Source of the DNA: Verrucomicrobiota bacterium
Lineage (GTDB): Bacteria; Verrucomicrobiota; Verrucomicrobiia; Verrucomicrobiales; Akkermansiaceae
Length of the DNA: 64,000 bases
NCBI GenBank assembly: GCA_004293445.1
Contig: RDYP01000013.1
Location: 1-64,000 of the forward strand
Reading direction: 5' to 3'
Position numbers and translations under genes: made by a program. Of this stretch, positions 1 to 7,932 are shown in pieces (position 1 is the first letter of the stretch; each line of letters begins with the position of its first letter). A model generated the notes under the pieces. That model saw only the letters and a program-made list of their open reading frames with translations. It was not told the origin of the DNA and did not search any database.

Positions 1-1
1 C

Positions 2-31
2 CGCCTGCGCGTGATCGCCCAGTGCGGATGA
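2..31 (+). CDS. possible 3' end of an upstream gene
   Basis: The first 31 bases can be read in frame 2 as nine codons (RLRVIAQCG) closed by TGA. This would be the C-terminus of a gene starting outside the window. It is too short to identify, and its only support is an open frame with plausible codons followed by non-coding sequence and a terminator. Confidence 0.22.
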   Translation, partial: RLRVIAQCG

Positions 32-100
32 ACCCCAGCTATCAACCCACTCGCTGAAACCAAAAAATCGCCTCCTCCCCAATCTTTGGTGTAGACCCCA

Positions 101-134
101 AAAAAGGCCGGACGCATGGAAGCGGCCGGCCTTT
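101..134 (-). terminator. rho-independent terminator of the Bax-inhibitor-1 gene
   Basis: A 9-bp perfect stem pairs 103-111 (aaaggccgg) with 126-134 (ccggccttt) around a 14-base loop. Read on the minus strand it is followed by a run of T (complement of the A run at 101-105), and it lies 20 bases past the stop codon of the minus-strand gene ending at 154. Confidence 0.75.
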
Positions 135-153
135 GTGCAAGAAGTGATCCCTT

Positions 154-867
154 TCAATCGCGGCTCATGAAGAGGCGCAGGACGTAGTAGAACAGCAGGG
201 CCACGCTGGCGAAGAGCGAGAGCGACGCGGCAACGTGCTGCCCGGGAGCATAGTGATACATGATCGCGCTCGTGTTGTAGAGGATGGAGCCGGACGCGAG
301 GACGATCATCGCGATGGAAAACCACAGCCCCATCCCGCTGGCGAGGCCGGGGAAAAAGATCGAGGCCACTACGAGCCCGAGCGCGATGATGAAGCCGAGC
401 TTGAGGATGCCGCCGAGGAAGGTGAAATCCTTACGCGTGGTGAAGGCGATGGCGGTCAGGCCGAGCACCATGAAGCCGGTGACCACGCCCGCCTTACCAA
501 TGGCCGCGGGGTCGTAGAGCGTGGCCATCATCAGCATGGGCAGGAAGATCACCGCCTCCGCAACGACGTAGAGCGCGAGCCCCGCATACTGCATGGTTTT
601 CGAGGCACCGCCATAGGCCCACTTGTTCGCCAACCAAGACACGCCCATGAACGCGGCGAGCACGATCAGCCACGAGTAGGAACTGGACTTGAGCAGGCCG
701 AAAACGGCTTGGGGCGAGACGATCGAGAGGAGGACCCACTCCAGTGCCGCGAAGAGCGCGATCGCCCCAGCAAGGTGGGTGTAGGTTTTACGAACGAAGT
801 CCGTGCGGGTTTCGATTGGCGCTTCAGCGACCGGCCCGACGGCATAGGAATTGGAATGAAAGTTCAT
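154..867 (-). CDS. Bax inhibitor-1/YccA family membrane protein
   Basis: 237 residues with about seven hydrophobic membrane segments, the usual size and layout of the BI-1/YbhL/YccA family (TMBIM-like inner-membrane proteins, some of which form pH-gated calcium leak channels or interact with FtsH). A polar N-terminus (ETRTDFVRKTYTHLAGAIALF) precedes the first helix, as in YbhL. The last helix ends in a short basic tail (YYVLRLFMSRD). It is monocistronic: a terminator follows at 101-134 and the next minus-strand gene ends 88 bases upstream of its start. The bacterial function of this family is poorly defined; assignment rests on sequence pattern and topology. Confidence 0.85.
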   Translation of the reverse strand: MNFHSNSYAVGPVAEAPIETRTDFVRKTYTHLAGAIALFAALEWVLLSIVSPQAVFGLLKSSSYSWLIVLAAFMGVSWLANKWAYGGASKTMQYAGLALYVVAEAVIFLPMLMMATLYDPAAIGKAGVVTGFMVLGLTAIAFTTRKDFTFLGGILKLGFIIALGLVVASIFFPGLASGMGLWFSIAMIVLASGSILYNTSAIMYHYAPGQHVAASLSLFASVALLFYYVLRLFMSRD

Positions 868-955
868 GAGTTATGGGATTCATGAACGCCGAATCCCCAT
901 GGAGCAAGGTGTTTTCTTGAAGGCCAGGCAGCCGATGAAGAGACCGCCGCCCGGA

Positions 956-3760
956 TCATCGGGGAGTCGTGGTGTGGGATTTCACGATGCCATTGACCTT
1001 GAGTTTCACCTCGCGCGCTGCAGGCGAGGTGATGCGGTAGTCGGTGACCTTGCCTTCCTGCCAAGTGATATCGACGGTGAAGTCGCCGCGCGCCCGCAGG
1101 CCGCTGACCTTGCCGTCCTTCCACGCAGCGGGAAGGGCGGGGAGCAGCGTGATGGTCCCGTCGTGGCTCTGAACGAGCATTTCCGCGACAGCTGCGCAGC
1201 CACCGAGATTGCCATCAATCTGGAAGGGCGGGTGGAGGCAGAACAAGTTCGATGCGCCTCGGCCGATCAGCATCGACAGCAATTTCGCAGCGCGATCGCC
1301 ATCGTTCAGGCGGGCCCAGAAGTTCGCCTTCCAAGCCATCGACCAGCCCGTCGAAGCGTCGCCGCGGCGGTCGAGCGACTTGCGAGCGCCCTCTAACAGA
1401 TCCGGGGTGTTCGCGCTGATCTCATCACCGGGATAGAGCCCCCAAAGGTGCGAGCTGTGGCGGTGAGTGATTTCGATTTCCTCGTAGTCTTCCTGCCACT
1501 CCATGATGCGGCCCTCGGAGTTGAGCCTGGTCGGCGCAAGACGGGCGCTGGTGGCATCGATCAACTTCGCGAAGTCTTCATCGATGCCGAGCACGCGGGC
1601 GGCGGCAGTGGTGGCCTTGAAGAGGCCGCGCATGATTTGCATGTCGTAGGTGGAACCGGCGCAGAGCCAGCCATTCTTGCGGGAGCCGTCGGGTGCGGTG
1701 TAGGCGAAGGCGTTTTCCGGCGAGCTGGAGGGCACCGTGACGAGGTGCTTGCTGCGCGGGTCCTCGACGAGCACGGCGGCGCAGAACTCCGAGGCGCTGC
1801 GCAGCAGTGGGTAGTATCGTTTGAGGAAGTCCCTGTCCTGAGTGAATTGATAGTGGTCCCAGACATGCTGCACCAACCAAGCGCCACTCACAGGCCCGGC
1901 GGCGGCGGCGAGGTAACTGGGCGCGGTTTCAAACCATGGATTCTGCGTGTGATAGGCGACCCAGCCCGGCGCGTTATGATAGGCCTTGGCGGTCTTTTCA
2001 CCTTCTTTCGCCATGCCTTCGAGGAAGCGCATCAGCGGCAGATGGCACTCCGCAAGGTTGGCGCTGCCGGCGGCCCAGTAGTTCATCTGGAGGTTGATGT
2101 TCGTGTGGAAATCACCGCGCCAAGGGGTGGAATACTCATCGGCCCAGATACCCTGCAAGTTGCCGGGGAAGGGCGAATCCGGGCGCGAGCTGGAGACGAT
2201 CAGGTGGCGGCCGAACTGGAAATACAGCGCCGCGAGGGAGGGGTCGGGCGATGCCTCGTTGAGGCGCACGCGCTCGGGCGTGGGCAGCTTGGCATTTGGA
2301 CCGGCCGGGAGATCGAGTTGGCAGCGGTCCATGTAGCTGGCGTGGTCGCGCGTGGCTTCAGCAAGGAGGTCCGCAAAGGGCGTGGCGAGCGCGTCTTGCA
2401 GGCGGGTGTTGATTTGTTGCTCGAAGCCTTCGTTGCGCAGGTTCGTGCCGGCCGAGATCAGCAAGACCGCATCGTCCGCGCCTTCGATGCGGATGCCGGT
2501 GTCGGTGGTAGTGGATTTTCCGCCCCGATTCGAAACCGCGAGCAGACCGCGGAATTTCACACCCTCGCCCGATTCCCCACTGCCCGGTTTGTTGAAGGGG
2601 AGCTGGCCCTCCATCACGTGGATTTTCCCATCGGCGTGAACCTTCGCATCCCGGCCGCGGGAAAGCGCTGCGGTGAAATTCAGGCTGCCCTTTTTGGAGG
2701 CACGAATCCGCATGGCGATGACCTCGGCGGGCTTGGAGACGAGCAACTCGCGCTCGAATTCGACGCCATCGATCGAGAAGCGGGTGGTCGACACACCGCG
2801 CATCACATTGAGGTCGCGCCGGTAATCGGCCGGGGCGGGTGGGGCCTTGGTAAGATCCACTCCGGCAAGGGTGATTTCGCTCAGTTGGAAATAGGGATCC
2901 CGCGGAATGAAAGTGAATCGGTAGAAGCGATACTCCCCGGGTTTGGCGAGATCGAAGGACTTTTTCTCGAAGCGCTTCGGGAAGGGTTCTGGCATCGACT
3001 GTTTGTCGAGGGTGGTCCACTGCGTGCCATCGTTCGAGGCCTCCAGCGACCAAGCCTTGGGATCGCGGACGGGCATGTCGTCGGCGCTGGTCAGCGAGTA
3101 ACTGGAAATTTTCCGGGCGGCGGGCAGTTCGGCCTGCCAGCTCACTGCGGCTCCGGCGTTCGGCACGCACCACTTGGTTCGATCCGTGCCATCGATGCTG
3201 CTGCGAATCGTGTGACCCGTGGGGGCGGGGGCTGAGGCGCCACCGACCCCATCGTAGCGGATTTCCATCACGGGGCCGCCGCCATCGCCCCGGGCATGGC
3301 CACTGGGAGAACTGACATCGAGGCGCTTGCCGGAGGCTTTGAAGTGAAGCGTGAGATCTCCGAGGATCTGGTAGCAGCCAAACTGCTTGTCATCACTCCA
3401 GCCAGCAACGCCGTCCCGATACTTGAAATGCGCATCGAGCAGGCCCTTCGCGGTTTCGAGGTCACCCGAGAAAATCGCCTTTCGCGTGGCTTCCAAGCAC
3501 TGGTGGGCATCAGGTCGGTTCGCATCATAAGGGCCGCCGGACCAAACGCTGGACTCATTGAGCACGACGCGGCACTCGTCCACGCCACCGAAGTCCATCG
3601 CGCCAAGGCGGCCGTTGCCGAGCGGACAGGATTCGAGATAGCCCGTGGCGGGCGAGGTGAACCAGAGGCTCATCGGCTCGACGGGAGGTTCGACGGCGGC
3701 GAGCGGGACAATTCCGGCGATCAACCAAGCCTGAAGGCGGGAGTGGAGCGATGGGTGCAT
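956..3760 (-). CDS. secreted alpha-L-fucosidase, glycoside hydrolase family 95, with inserted F5/8C-like domain
   Basis: About 934 residues. The ATG at 3760 is chosen because it starts a signal peptide (MHPSLHSRLQAWLIAGIVPLAA); the longer reading to 3853 adds a polar 31-residue leader. GH95 landmarks: the N-terminal beta-sandwich (WFTSPATGYLESCPLGNGRLGA), NLQGIW, and TNINLQMNYW carrying the two catalytic Asn. PSSSPENAF carries the likely general-acid Glu, and FQIDGNLGG the conserved Asp near the C-terminus. Family enzymes remove terminal alpha-L-fucose (some members, alpha-L-galactose) by inversion. Unlike the minimal GH95 plan, a stretch at about residues 165-305 (SIDGTDRTKW ... WSLEASNDGTQWTTL ... 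YRFYRFTF) resembles an F5/8-type-C carbohydrate-binding fold inserted in the N-terminal domain. It suggests growth on fucosylated glycans. Confidence 0.9.
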   Translation of the reverse strand: MHPSLHSRLQAWLIAGIVPLAAVEPPVEPMSLWFTSPATGYLESCPLGNGRLGAMDFGGVDECRVVLNESSVWSGGPYDANRPDAHQCLEATRKAIFSGDLETAKGLLDAHFKYRDGVAGWSDDKQFGCYQILGDLTLHFKASGKRLDVSSPSGHARGDGGGPVMEIRYDGVGGASAPAPTGHTIRSSIDGTDRTKWCVPNAGAAVSWQAELPAARKISSYSLTSADDMPVRDPKAWSLEASNDGTQWTTLDKQSMPEPFPKRFEKKSFDLAKPGEYRFYRFTFIPRDPYFQLSEITLAGVDLTKAPPAPADYRRDLNVMRGVSTTRFSIDGVEFERELLVSKPAEVIAMRIRASKKGSLNFTAALSRGRDAKVHADGKIHVMEGQLPFNKPGSGESGEGVKFRGLLAVSNRGGKSTTTDTGIRIEGADDAVLLISAGTNLRNEGFEQQINTRLQDALATPFADLLAEATRDHASYMDRCQLDLPAGPNAKLPTPERVRLNEASPDPSLAALYFQFGRHLIVSSSRPDSPFPGNLQGIWADEYSTPWRGDFHTNINLQMNYWAAGSANLAECHLPLMRFLEGMAKEGEKTAKAYHNAPGWVAYHTQNPWFETAPSYLAAAAGPVSGAWLVQHVWDHYQFTQDRDFLKRYYPLLRSASEFCAAVLVEDPRSKHLVTVPSSSPENAFAYTAPDGSRKNGWLCAGSTYDMQIMRGLFKATTAAARVLGIDEDFAKLIDATSARLAPTRLNSEGRIMEWQEDYEEIEITHRHSSHLWGLYPGDEISANTPDLLEGARKSLDRRGDASTGWSMAWKANFWARLNDGDRAAKLLSMLIGRGASNLFCLHPPFQIDGNLGGCAAVAEMLVQSHDGTITLLPALPAAWKDGKVSGLRARGDFTVDITWQEGKVTDYRITSPAAREVKLKVNGIVKSHTTTPR

Positions 3761-3965
3761 GGGATAAGAAAGGAATTTCGGTGCTGGGCACGACAAACTC
3801 GGCGGCATGCAACTACTTTCCGCCACGAGGAATGCCGTAGAGCATTTTCCCAAGTGGTCGATATTGAAATCGCCATGCTGGTCGAAGAATCCATAGAATC
3901 AGAGAAAGTACGGAGAAGAATTTCCCGTTTCTCCCCTCCGAAAAGTCAGGCCGCTCCGACCACCG

Positions 3966-6347
3966 ATGAAGATTCGATCCATCGCCTTGCTCTCCGCCTC
4001 CGCCGTCACTGCCGTTTGCGGGGAGGTGGACTTTGCCCATCAGGTCGCACCGATTCTGAAGGAGCACTGTGCGAAGTGCCACATGGAAGGCGCGAAGAAG
4101 GGAGGCTTTTCGATGAATACCCGGGAATCCCTGCTGGAAGGCTCGGAAGATGGCGTGGTGGTCGAACCCGGCGAGGCGGACGACAGTATCTTGCTCGAGT
4201 CGATCCTCTCCGACGACAAGACCGAGCGAATGCCGCCAAAGGGTCCGCGCATGCCGGCCGAGCAGGTTGAAATCCTACGGCGTTGGATCGATGACGGGAT
4301 GGCCTGGGAGCCGGGTTTCAGCTTCGGAAAATCGGCCTACGAGCCCCCACTCAAGCCGCGCCGACCGGAACTGCCACCCGTGGTTGAAAGCCGCGAACAC
4401 CCCATCGATCGAATCGTCGACCACCACTTCGCGCAGCATAAGATTACCCGTCCCCGCCCTCTGGGTGACGCCGCCTTCATCCGTCGCCTCACGCTCGACC
4501 TCACCGGCTTGCTGCCGACACCGGACGAAGTCCAAGCCTTCGTCGCAGACGCTGCGCCGGACAAGCGAGCCAAGTGGATCGAGGCCACACTCGCACGGGA
4601 CAGCGACTACGCCGAGCATTGGATGAGCTTCTGGAACGACCTGCTGCGCAACGATTACCAAGGCACCGGCTACATTGACGGCGGCCGCAAGCCGATCACC
4701 AACTGGCTGCAGCAGGCTTTGTTGCAAAACATGCCCTACGACCGCTTCGCACGCGAATTGCTGGCTCCGCCGGACGATCGCTCACGCGGATTCATCGACG
4801 GCATCCAATGGCGCGGCAGTGTCAACGCGTCCCAAGTACGGGAAATCCAGTTTTCGCAATCGATTTCGCAGACCTTCCTCGGCCTGAACATGAAGTGCGC
4901 ATCGTGCCACGACAGCTTCGTCGACCGATGGAAGCTCGACGAGGCCTACAGTCTCGCCGCCGTGTATGCCGAACAGCCACTCGAAATCGCCCGCTGCGAT
5001 AAGCCGACGGGCCGGATGGCCAAGCCCGGATGGATCTTTCCCGAACTGGGAAACATCGATGCCTCCGCGCCGAAGCCCGAACGGCTGAAGCAATTGGCGG
5101 CGCTGATGACCCATCCCGAAAACGGCCGCTTCACCCGGACCATCGTCAACCGCCTCTGGCAGCGCATGATGGGGCGGGGCATCGTTCATCCGGTCGATGC
5201 CATGGACACCGAACCTTGGAACGGAGATTTGCTCGACCACCTTGCGACACGCTTCGCCGACGATGGCTACGACTTGAAAAAAGCGCTCGCCTACATCGCT
5301 TCGTCACAGGCCTACCAATCGGAGTCCGTCGTGACCGCCGAAGGTGCCGATCCCGCCCTATTCCGTGGCCCTCTTGCAAAACGGATGAGCGCCGAGCAAT
5401 TCGTCGACGCGGTCTGGACCCTCACCGGCAGCGCCCCCTCACAACCCCACGCCGCCATCACCCGCCGCAGTGCGGGCGACGCCACCGAACTCGCCGCGCG
5501 CTGGATCTGGTCCTACCCCACCGCATCCACTTCGGCTCCCGCAGGCGAGCGCATCGCCCTTGCCACCGAATTCGAGCTGCCCGCCACACCGAGCTCGGTG
5601 CGAGCCGTCTATCTCGCCGACAACGAGGCGCAGATCTACGTGAACGGCAAACTCGCCGATGATGGCACCAATCCCGACGCACCACTTGCCCGCGGCATCG
5701 ATCTCACCCACTTGCGCGAGGGGAGGAACTTCATCGTCATCGTCGCCCGCAATGGAGGCGAAGGCCCGAATCCCGCGGGACTGATCTTCGAGGCCCGCGC
5801 GACGCTGCCCGATGGCCGGAAAGTCACCATCGCCAGCGGCCCGGATTGGAAATGGAGCCCCAGCTTGCCGGATGCCAGCGGGCGCTACACCCGCACCCCG
5901 CGCGATTGGCAAGCGGCAGCGGAACTGGCGAATCCATCCGTGTGGGATGCCTTCGCGAACGGCTTGGCCGATCGCTTCGAACCCACCCGCATGGTCCGCG
6001 CATCGCTGGTGCCGGCCGATCTTCTGCAGCGCGCGCTCGGCCGCCCGAACCGCGAACAAATCGTCAGCATGCGGCCCGACAATATCACCACGCTTGAAGC
6101 CATCGATCTCGCCAACGGCGAGCAACTTGCCGGCCTGCTCCAGCGTGGAGCCGCGACACTCGCCGCGAACCGCATGAAACCGGCGAAATTGATCGACGCG
6201 GTCTTCGTCACCGCGCTGGGCCGCAACCCGAGCACCGCCGAAAAGTCCGCGCTGCTCGCCGAGTTGGGCAGCGCCCCCGGCCCGCAGGCCATCGAGGACC
6301 TGCTCTGGCTGGTCATCTTGCTTCCCGAATTCCAATTCGTTCGCTGA
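3966..6347 (+). CDS. PSCyt1/DUF1549/DUF1553 cytochrome-like protein
   Basis: 793 residues with a signal peptide (to about residue 19). The N-terminal PSCyt1-type domain carries the haem motif CAKCH and the typical ending (ERMPPKGPRMPAEQVEILRRWIDDGM). A DUF1549 region with the family's second CxxCH (KCASCHDSF) follows. The DUF1553 region contains NRLWQRMMGRGIVHPVDAMD. Between DUF1553 blocks, about residues 510-650, sits an inserted beta-rich segment (WIWSYPTASTSAP ... AQIYVNGKLADDG) resembling a galactose-binding-like domain. Such proteins are abundant in Planctomycetes and Verrucomicrobia, usually paired with a DUF1501 protein as here (13-bp gap), and are thought to take part in periplasmic polysaccharide breakdown or electron transfer; the exact reaction is unknown. 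Confidence 0.88.
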   Translation: MKIRSIALLSASAVTAVCGEVDFAHQVAPILKEHCAKCHMEGAKKGGFSMNTRESLLEGSEDGVVVEPGEADDSILLESILSDDKTERMPPKGPRMPAEQVEILRRWIDDGMAWEPGFSFGKSAYEPPLKPRRPELPPVVESREHPIDRIVDHHFAQHKITRPRPLGDAAFIRRLTLDLTGLLPTPDEVQAFVADAAPDKRAKWIEATLARDSDYAEHWMSFWNDLLRNDYQGTGYIDGGRKPITNWLQQALLQNMPYDRFARELLAPPDDRSRGFIDGIQWRGSVNASQVREIQFSQSISQTFLGLNMKCASCHDSFVDRWKLDEAYSLAAVYAEQPLEIARCDKPTGRMAKPGWIFPELGNIDASAPKPERLKQLAALMTHPENGRFTRTIVNRLWQRMMGRGIVHPVDAMDTEPWNGDLLDHLATRFADDGYDLKKALAYIASSQAYQSESVVTAEGADPALFRGPLAKRMSAEQFVDAVWTLTGSAPSQPHAAITRRSAGDATELAARWIWSYPTASTSAPAGERIALATEFELPATPSSVRAVYLADNEAQIYVNGKLADDGTNPDAPLARGIDLTHLREGRNFIVIVARNGGEGPNPAGLIFEARATLPDGRKVTIASGPDWKWSPSLPDASGRYTRTPRDWQAAAELANPSVWDAFANGLADRFEPTRMVRASLVPADLLQRALGRPNREQIVSMRPDNITTLEAIDLANGEQLAGLLQRGAATLAANRMKPAKLIDAVFVTALGRNPSTAEKSALLAELGSAPGPQAIEDLLWLVILLPEFQFVR

Positions 6348-6360
6348 CTCCCTTCCACTC

Positions 6361-7782
6361 ATGGATACGCCATCACGCCGCGCCTTTCTCAAGGCCCTCT
6401 CCGCATCCAGCCTCGCCGCCACCATGTCGGGCGCCCCGCGAGCCTTCGGCAACGAGATTGTCGTCCACCCCAAGGCCAGTGCCGACTGCTGCATCCTGCT
6501 CTGGATGGCCGGAGGCATGGCGGCACCGGAGACCTTCGACCCCAAAGGCTACCGCCCCTTCGAACAGGGCCTACCGGTCGAAAAAATCCTCAGCACCTTT
6601 CCCGCGATCGATACTGCAGTCGACGGCCTGCAAATCAGTGCCGGGCTGGAGGAGATCGCCAAGGTCATGGACCGTGGCACCGTCATTCGTTCGCACGTGC
6701 AGCCCGACCTCGGTTCCATCCTTCACTCGCGCCATCAGTACCACTGGCACACCGGCTACGTCCCACCGCAAACGGTTGCCGCACCGCACATCGGAGCCTG
6801 GATGGCGAAGGTGCTCGGCCCGCGGAATCCCGTGATGCCCGCTTTCATCAACATCGGCCAGCGACTCGAAGGCATCGGCGAAAGCGAAGAGCTCAAGGCC
6901 TTCACCACCGGCGGCTTCTTCGGGGCCGAGTTCGGTCCCTTCAATCTGCCCTATCCCGACGAGGCCGCACGCTCGGTGCGGCCGCCGCAGGGGATGGACG
7001 CCGGTCGCTTCGGCAATCGCTACAAGGCCTACCGCAAGCTGGTCGATGCCAATCCACACCGCGATTTCATGAGTGACTACCAGCAGGAGTCGATGCTCCG
7101 TTCGCTGGAAAACGCCCACCGCTTGCTCGGCTCGCGCGAGAAGGAGGCCTTCGATCTGGAGCGCGAACCCCAGGCCATCCGCGACGCCTACGGTGAAGGT
7201 CGCTTCGGCCGCGGCTGCCTGCTTGCCCGCCGCCTCGCGGAATCCGGCGCGCGATTCATCGAAGTCACCACCGAATACATTCCTTTCATCCACTGGGACA
7301 CCCACGAGAAGGGCCACGAAACGGTGGCTCGCCTGAAGCAGGAGATCGACCGCCCCATCGCCCGTCTGATCCGCGATCTCGAAGAGCGCGGAATGCTTGA
7401 CCGCACGCTCGTGATCATTGCCACCGAGTTCAGCCGCGACATGATGATCGAAGGCGTTCCCGGCTCCCTCGCCCAAGACCAATCGCTTGCGAAATCCGAT
7501 ACCCTGGAGCGCCCGGAACACTATGGACTGCACCGACATTTCACCGGCGGTTCCTCCGTCGTGATGTTTGGCGGCGGGGTCAAGAAAGGCCACATCCACG
7601 GTGCCACGGCCGACGAGCGCCCGCTGGTGGCGGTGAAGGACCCGGTGACCATTCCCGATCTCCACGCTACGATATTCACCGCCATGGGAATCAGCCCACA
7701 ATCGGTCTACGACATCGAAAAGCGGCCCTTCTACGCGACCGAAGACGGCAAAGGCAAAGCCGTTCGGTCGATCTTCGCCTGA
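6361..7782 (+). CDS. DUF1501 family protein, Tat-exported
   Basis: 473 residues. The N-terminus has a twin-arginine signal (SRRAFLKALSASSLAATMSG), implying export folded, possibly with a metal. The body has the DUF1501 signatures of a sulfatase/alkaline-phosphatase-like fold: LWMAGGMAAPETFDPKGYRPF near the start, HSRHQYHWHTGYVPP, TLVIIATEFSR, and a C-terminal HLHAT-like stretch (VTIPDLHATIFTAMGI). It begins 13 bases after the DUF1549/DUF1553 gene and is surely co-transcribed with it. This pairing is the rule in Planctomycetes and Verrucomicrobia. Its substrate is unknown; the neighbouring divergent fucosidase hints at sulfated fucans, which is an inference only. Confidence 0.88.
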   Translation: MDTPSRRAFLKALSASSLAATMSGAPRAFGNEIVVHPKASADCCILLWMAGGMAAPETFDPKGYRPFEQGLPVEKILSTFPAIDTAVDGLQISAGLEEIAKVMDRGTVIRSHVQPDLGSILHSRHQYHWHTGYVPPQTVAAPHIGAWMAKVLGPRNPVMPAFINIGQRLEGIGESEELKAFTTGGFFGAEFGPFNLPYPDEAARSVRPPQGMDAGRFGNRYKAYRKLVDANPHRDFMSDYQQESMLRSLENAHRLLGSREKEAFDLEREPQAIRDAYGEGRFGRGCLLARRLAESGARFIEVTTEYIPFIHWDTHEKGHETVARLKQEIDRPIARLIRDLEERGMLDRTLVIIATEFSRDMMIEGVPGSLAQDQSLAKSDTLERPEHYGLHRHFTGGSSVVMFGGGVKKGHIHGATADERPLVAVKDPVTIPDLHATIFTAMGISPQSVYDIEKRPFYATEDGKGKAVRSIFA

Positions 7783-7835
7783 AGCCACGGGCCGGGGGCC
7801 GGGGGTCGGGGGTCAAAGCCAAATCGCGGCAGCCA

Positions 7836-7868
7836 TAAGGAGCGCCGACTTGCAGTCGGCGCTCCTTA
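7836..7868. repeat. perfect 15-bp inverted repeat, REP-like
   Basis: Bases 7836-7850 (taaggagcgccgact) are the exact reverse complement of 7854-7868, with a 3-base tgc loop. The stem extends by 6 more pairs (gcagcc/ggctgc) across one bulged base. No T run follows on either strand, so although it lies between two converging genes it looks more like an interspersed palindromic repeat than a simple terminator. A degenerate relative with the core gccgactYgcaRtcggc lies near 12905-12925. Confidence 0.7.
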
Positions 7869-7900
7869 GGCTGCGGCAGATGGGCTGCTGTTCATCAGCG

Positions 7901-7932
7901 GTTTGCCGGCACCCCTCTCGGGGCTGGCGAAC
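7901..7932 (-). terminator. hairpin directly after nrdA
   Basis: A long imperfect stem (GTTCGCCAGCCCC read on the minus strand, with wobble pairs and a short GAGA loop) begins right after the nrdA stop codon. It lacks a T run, so it may be a 3'-end stabiliser or rho-assisted terminator. Confidence 0.4.

Noticed and set aside
1448-3235. Long plus-strand reading frames opposite the fucosidase, and similar long frames opposite other genes
   Set aside because: Their compositions are those of antisense shadows in GC-rich DNA, and each lies opposite a gene with clear motifs.
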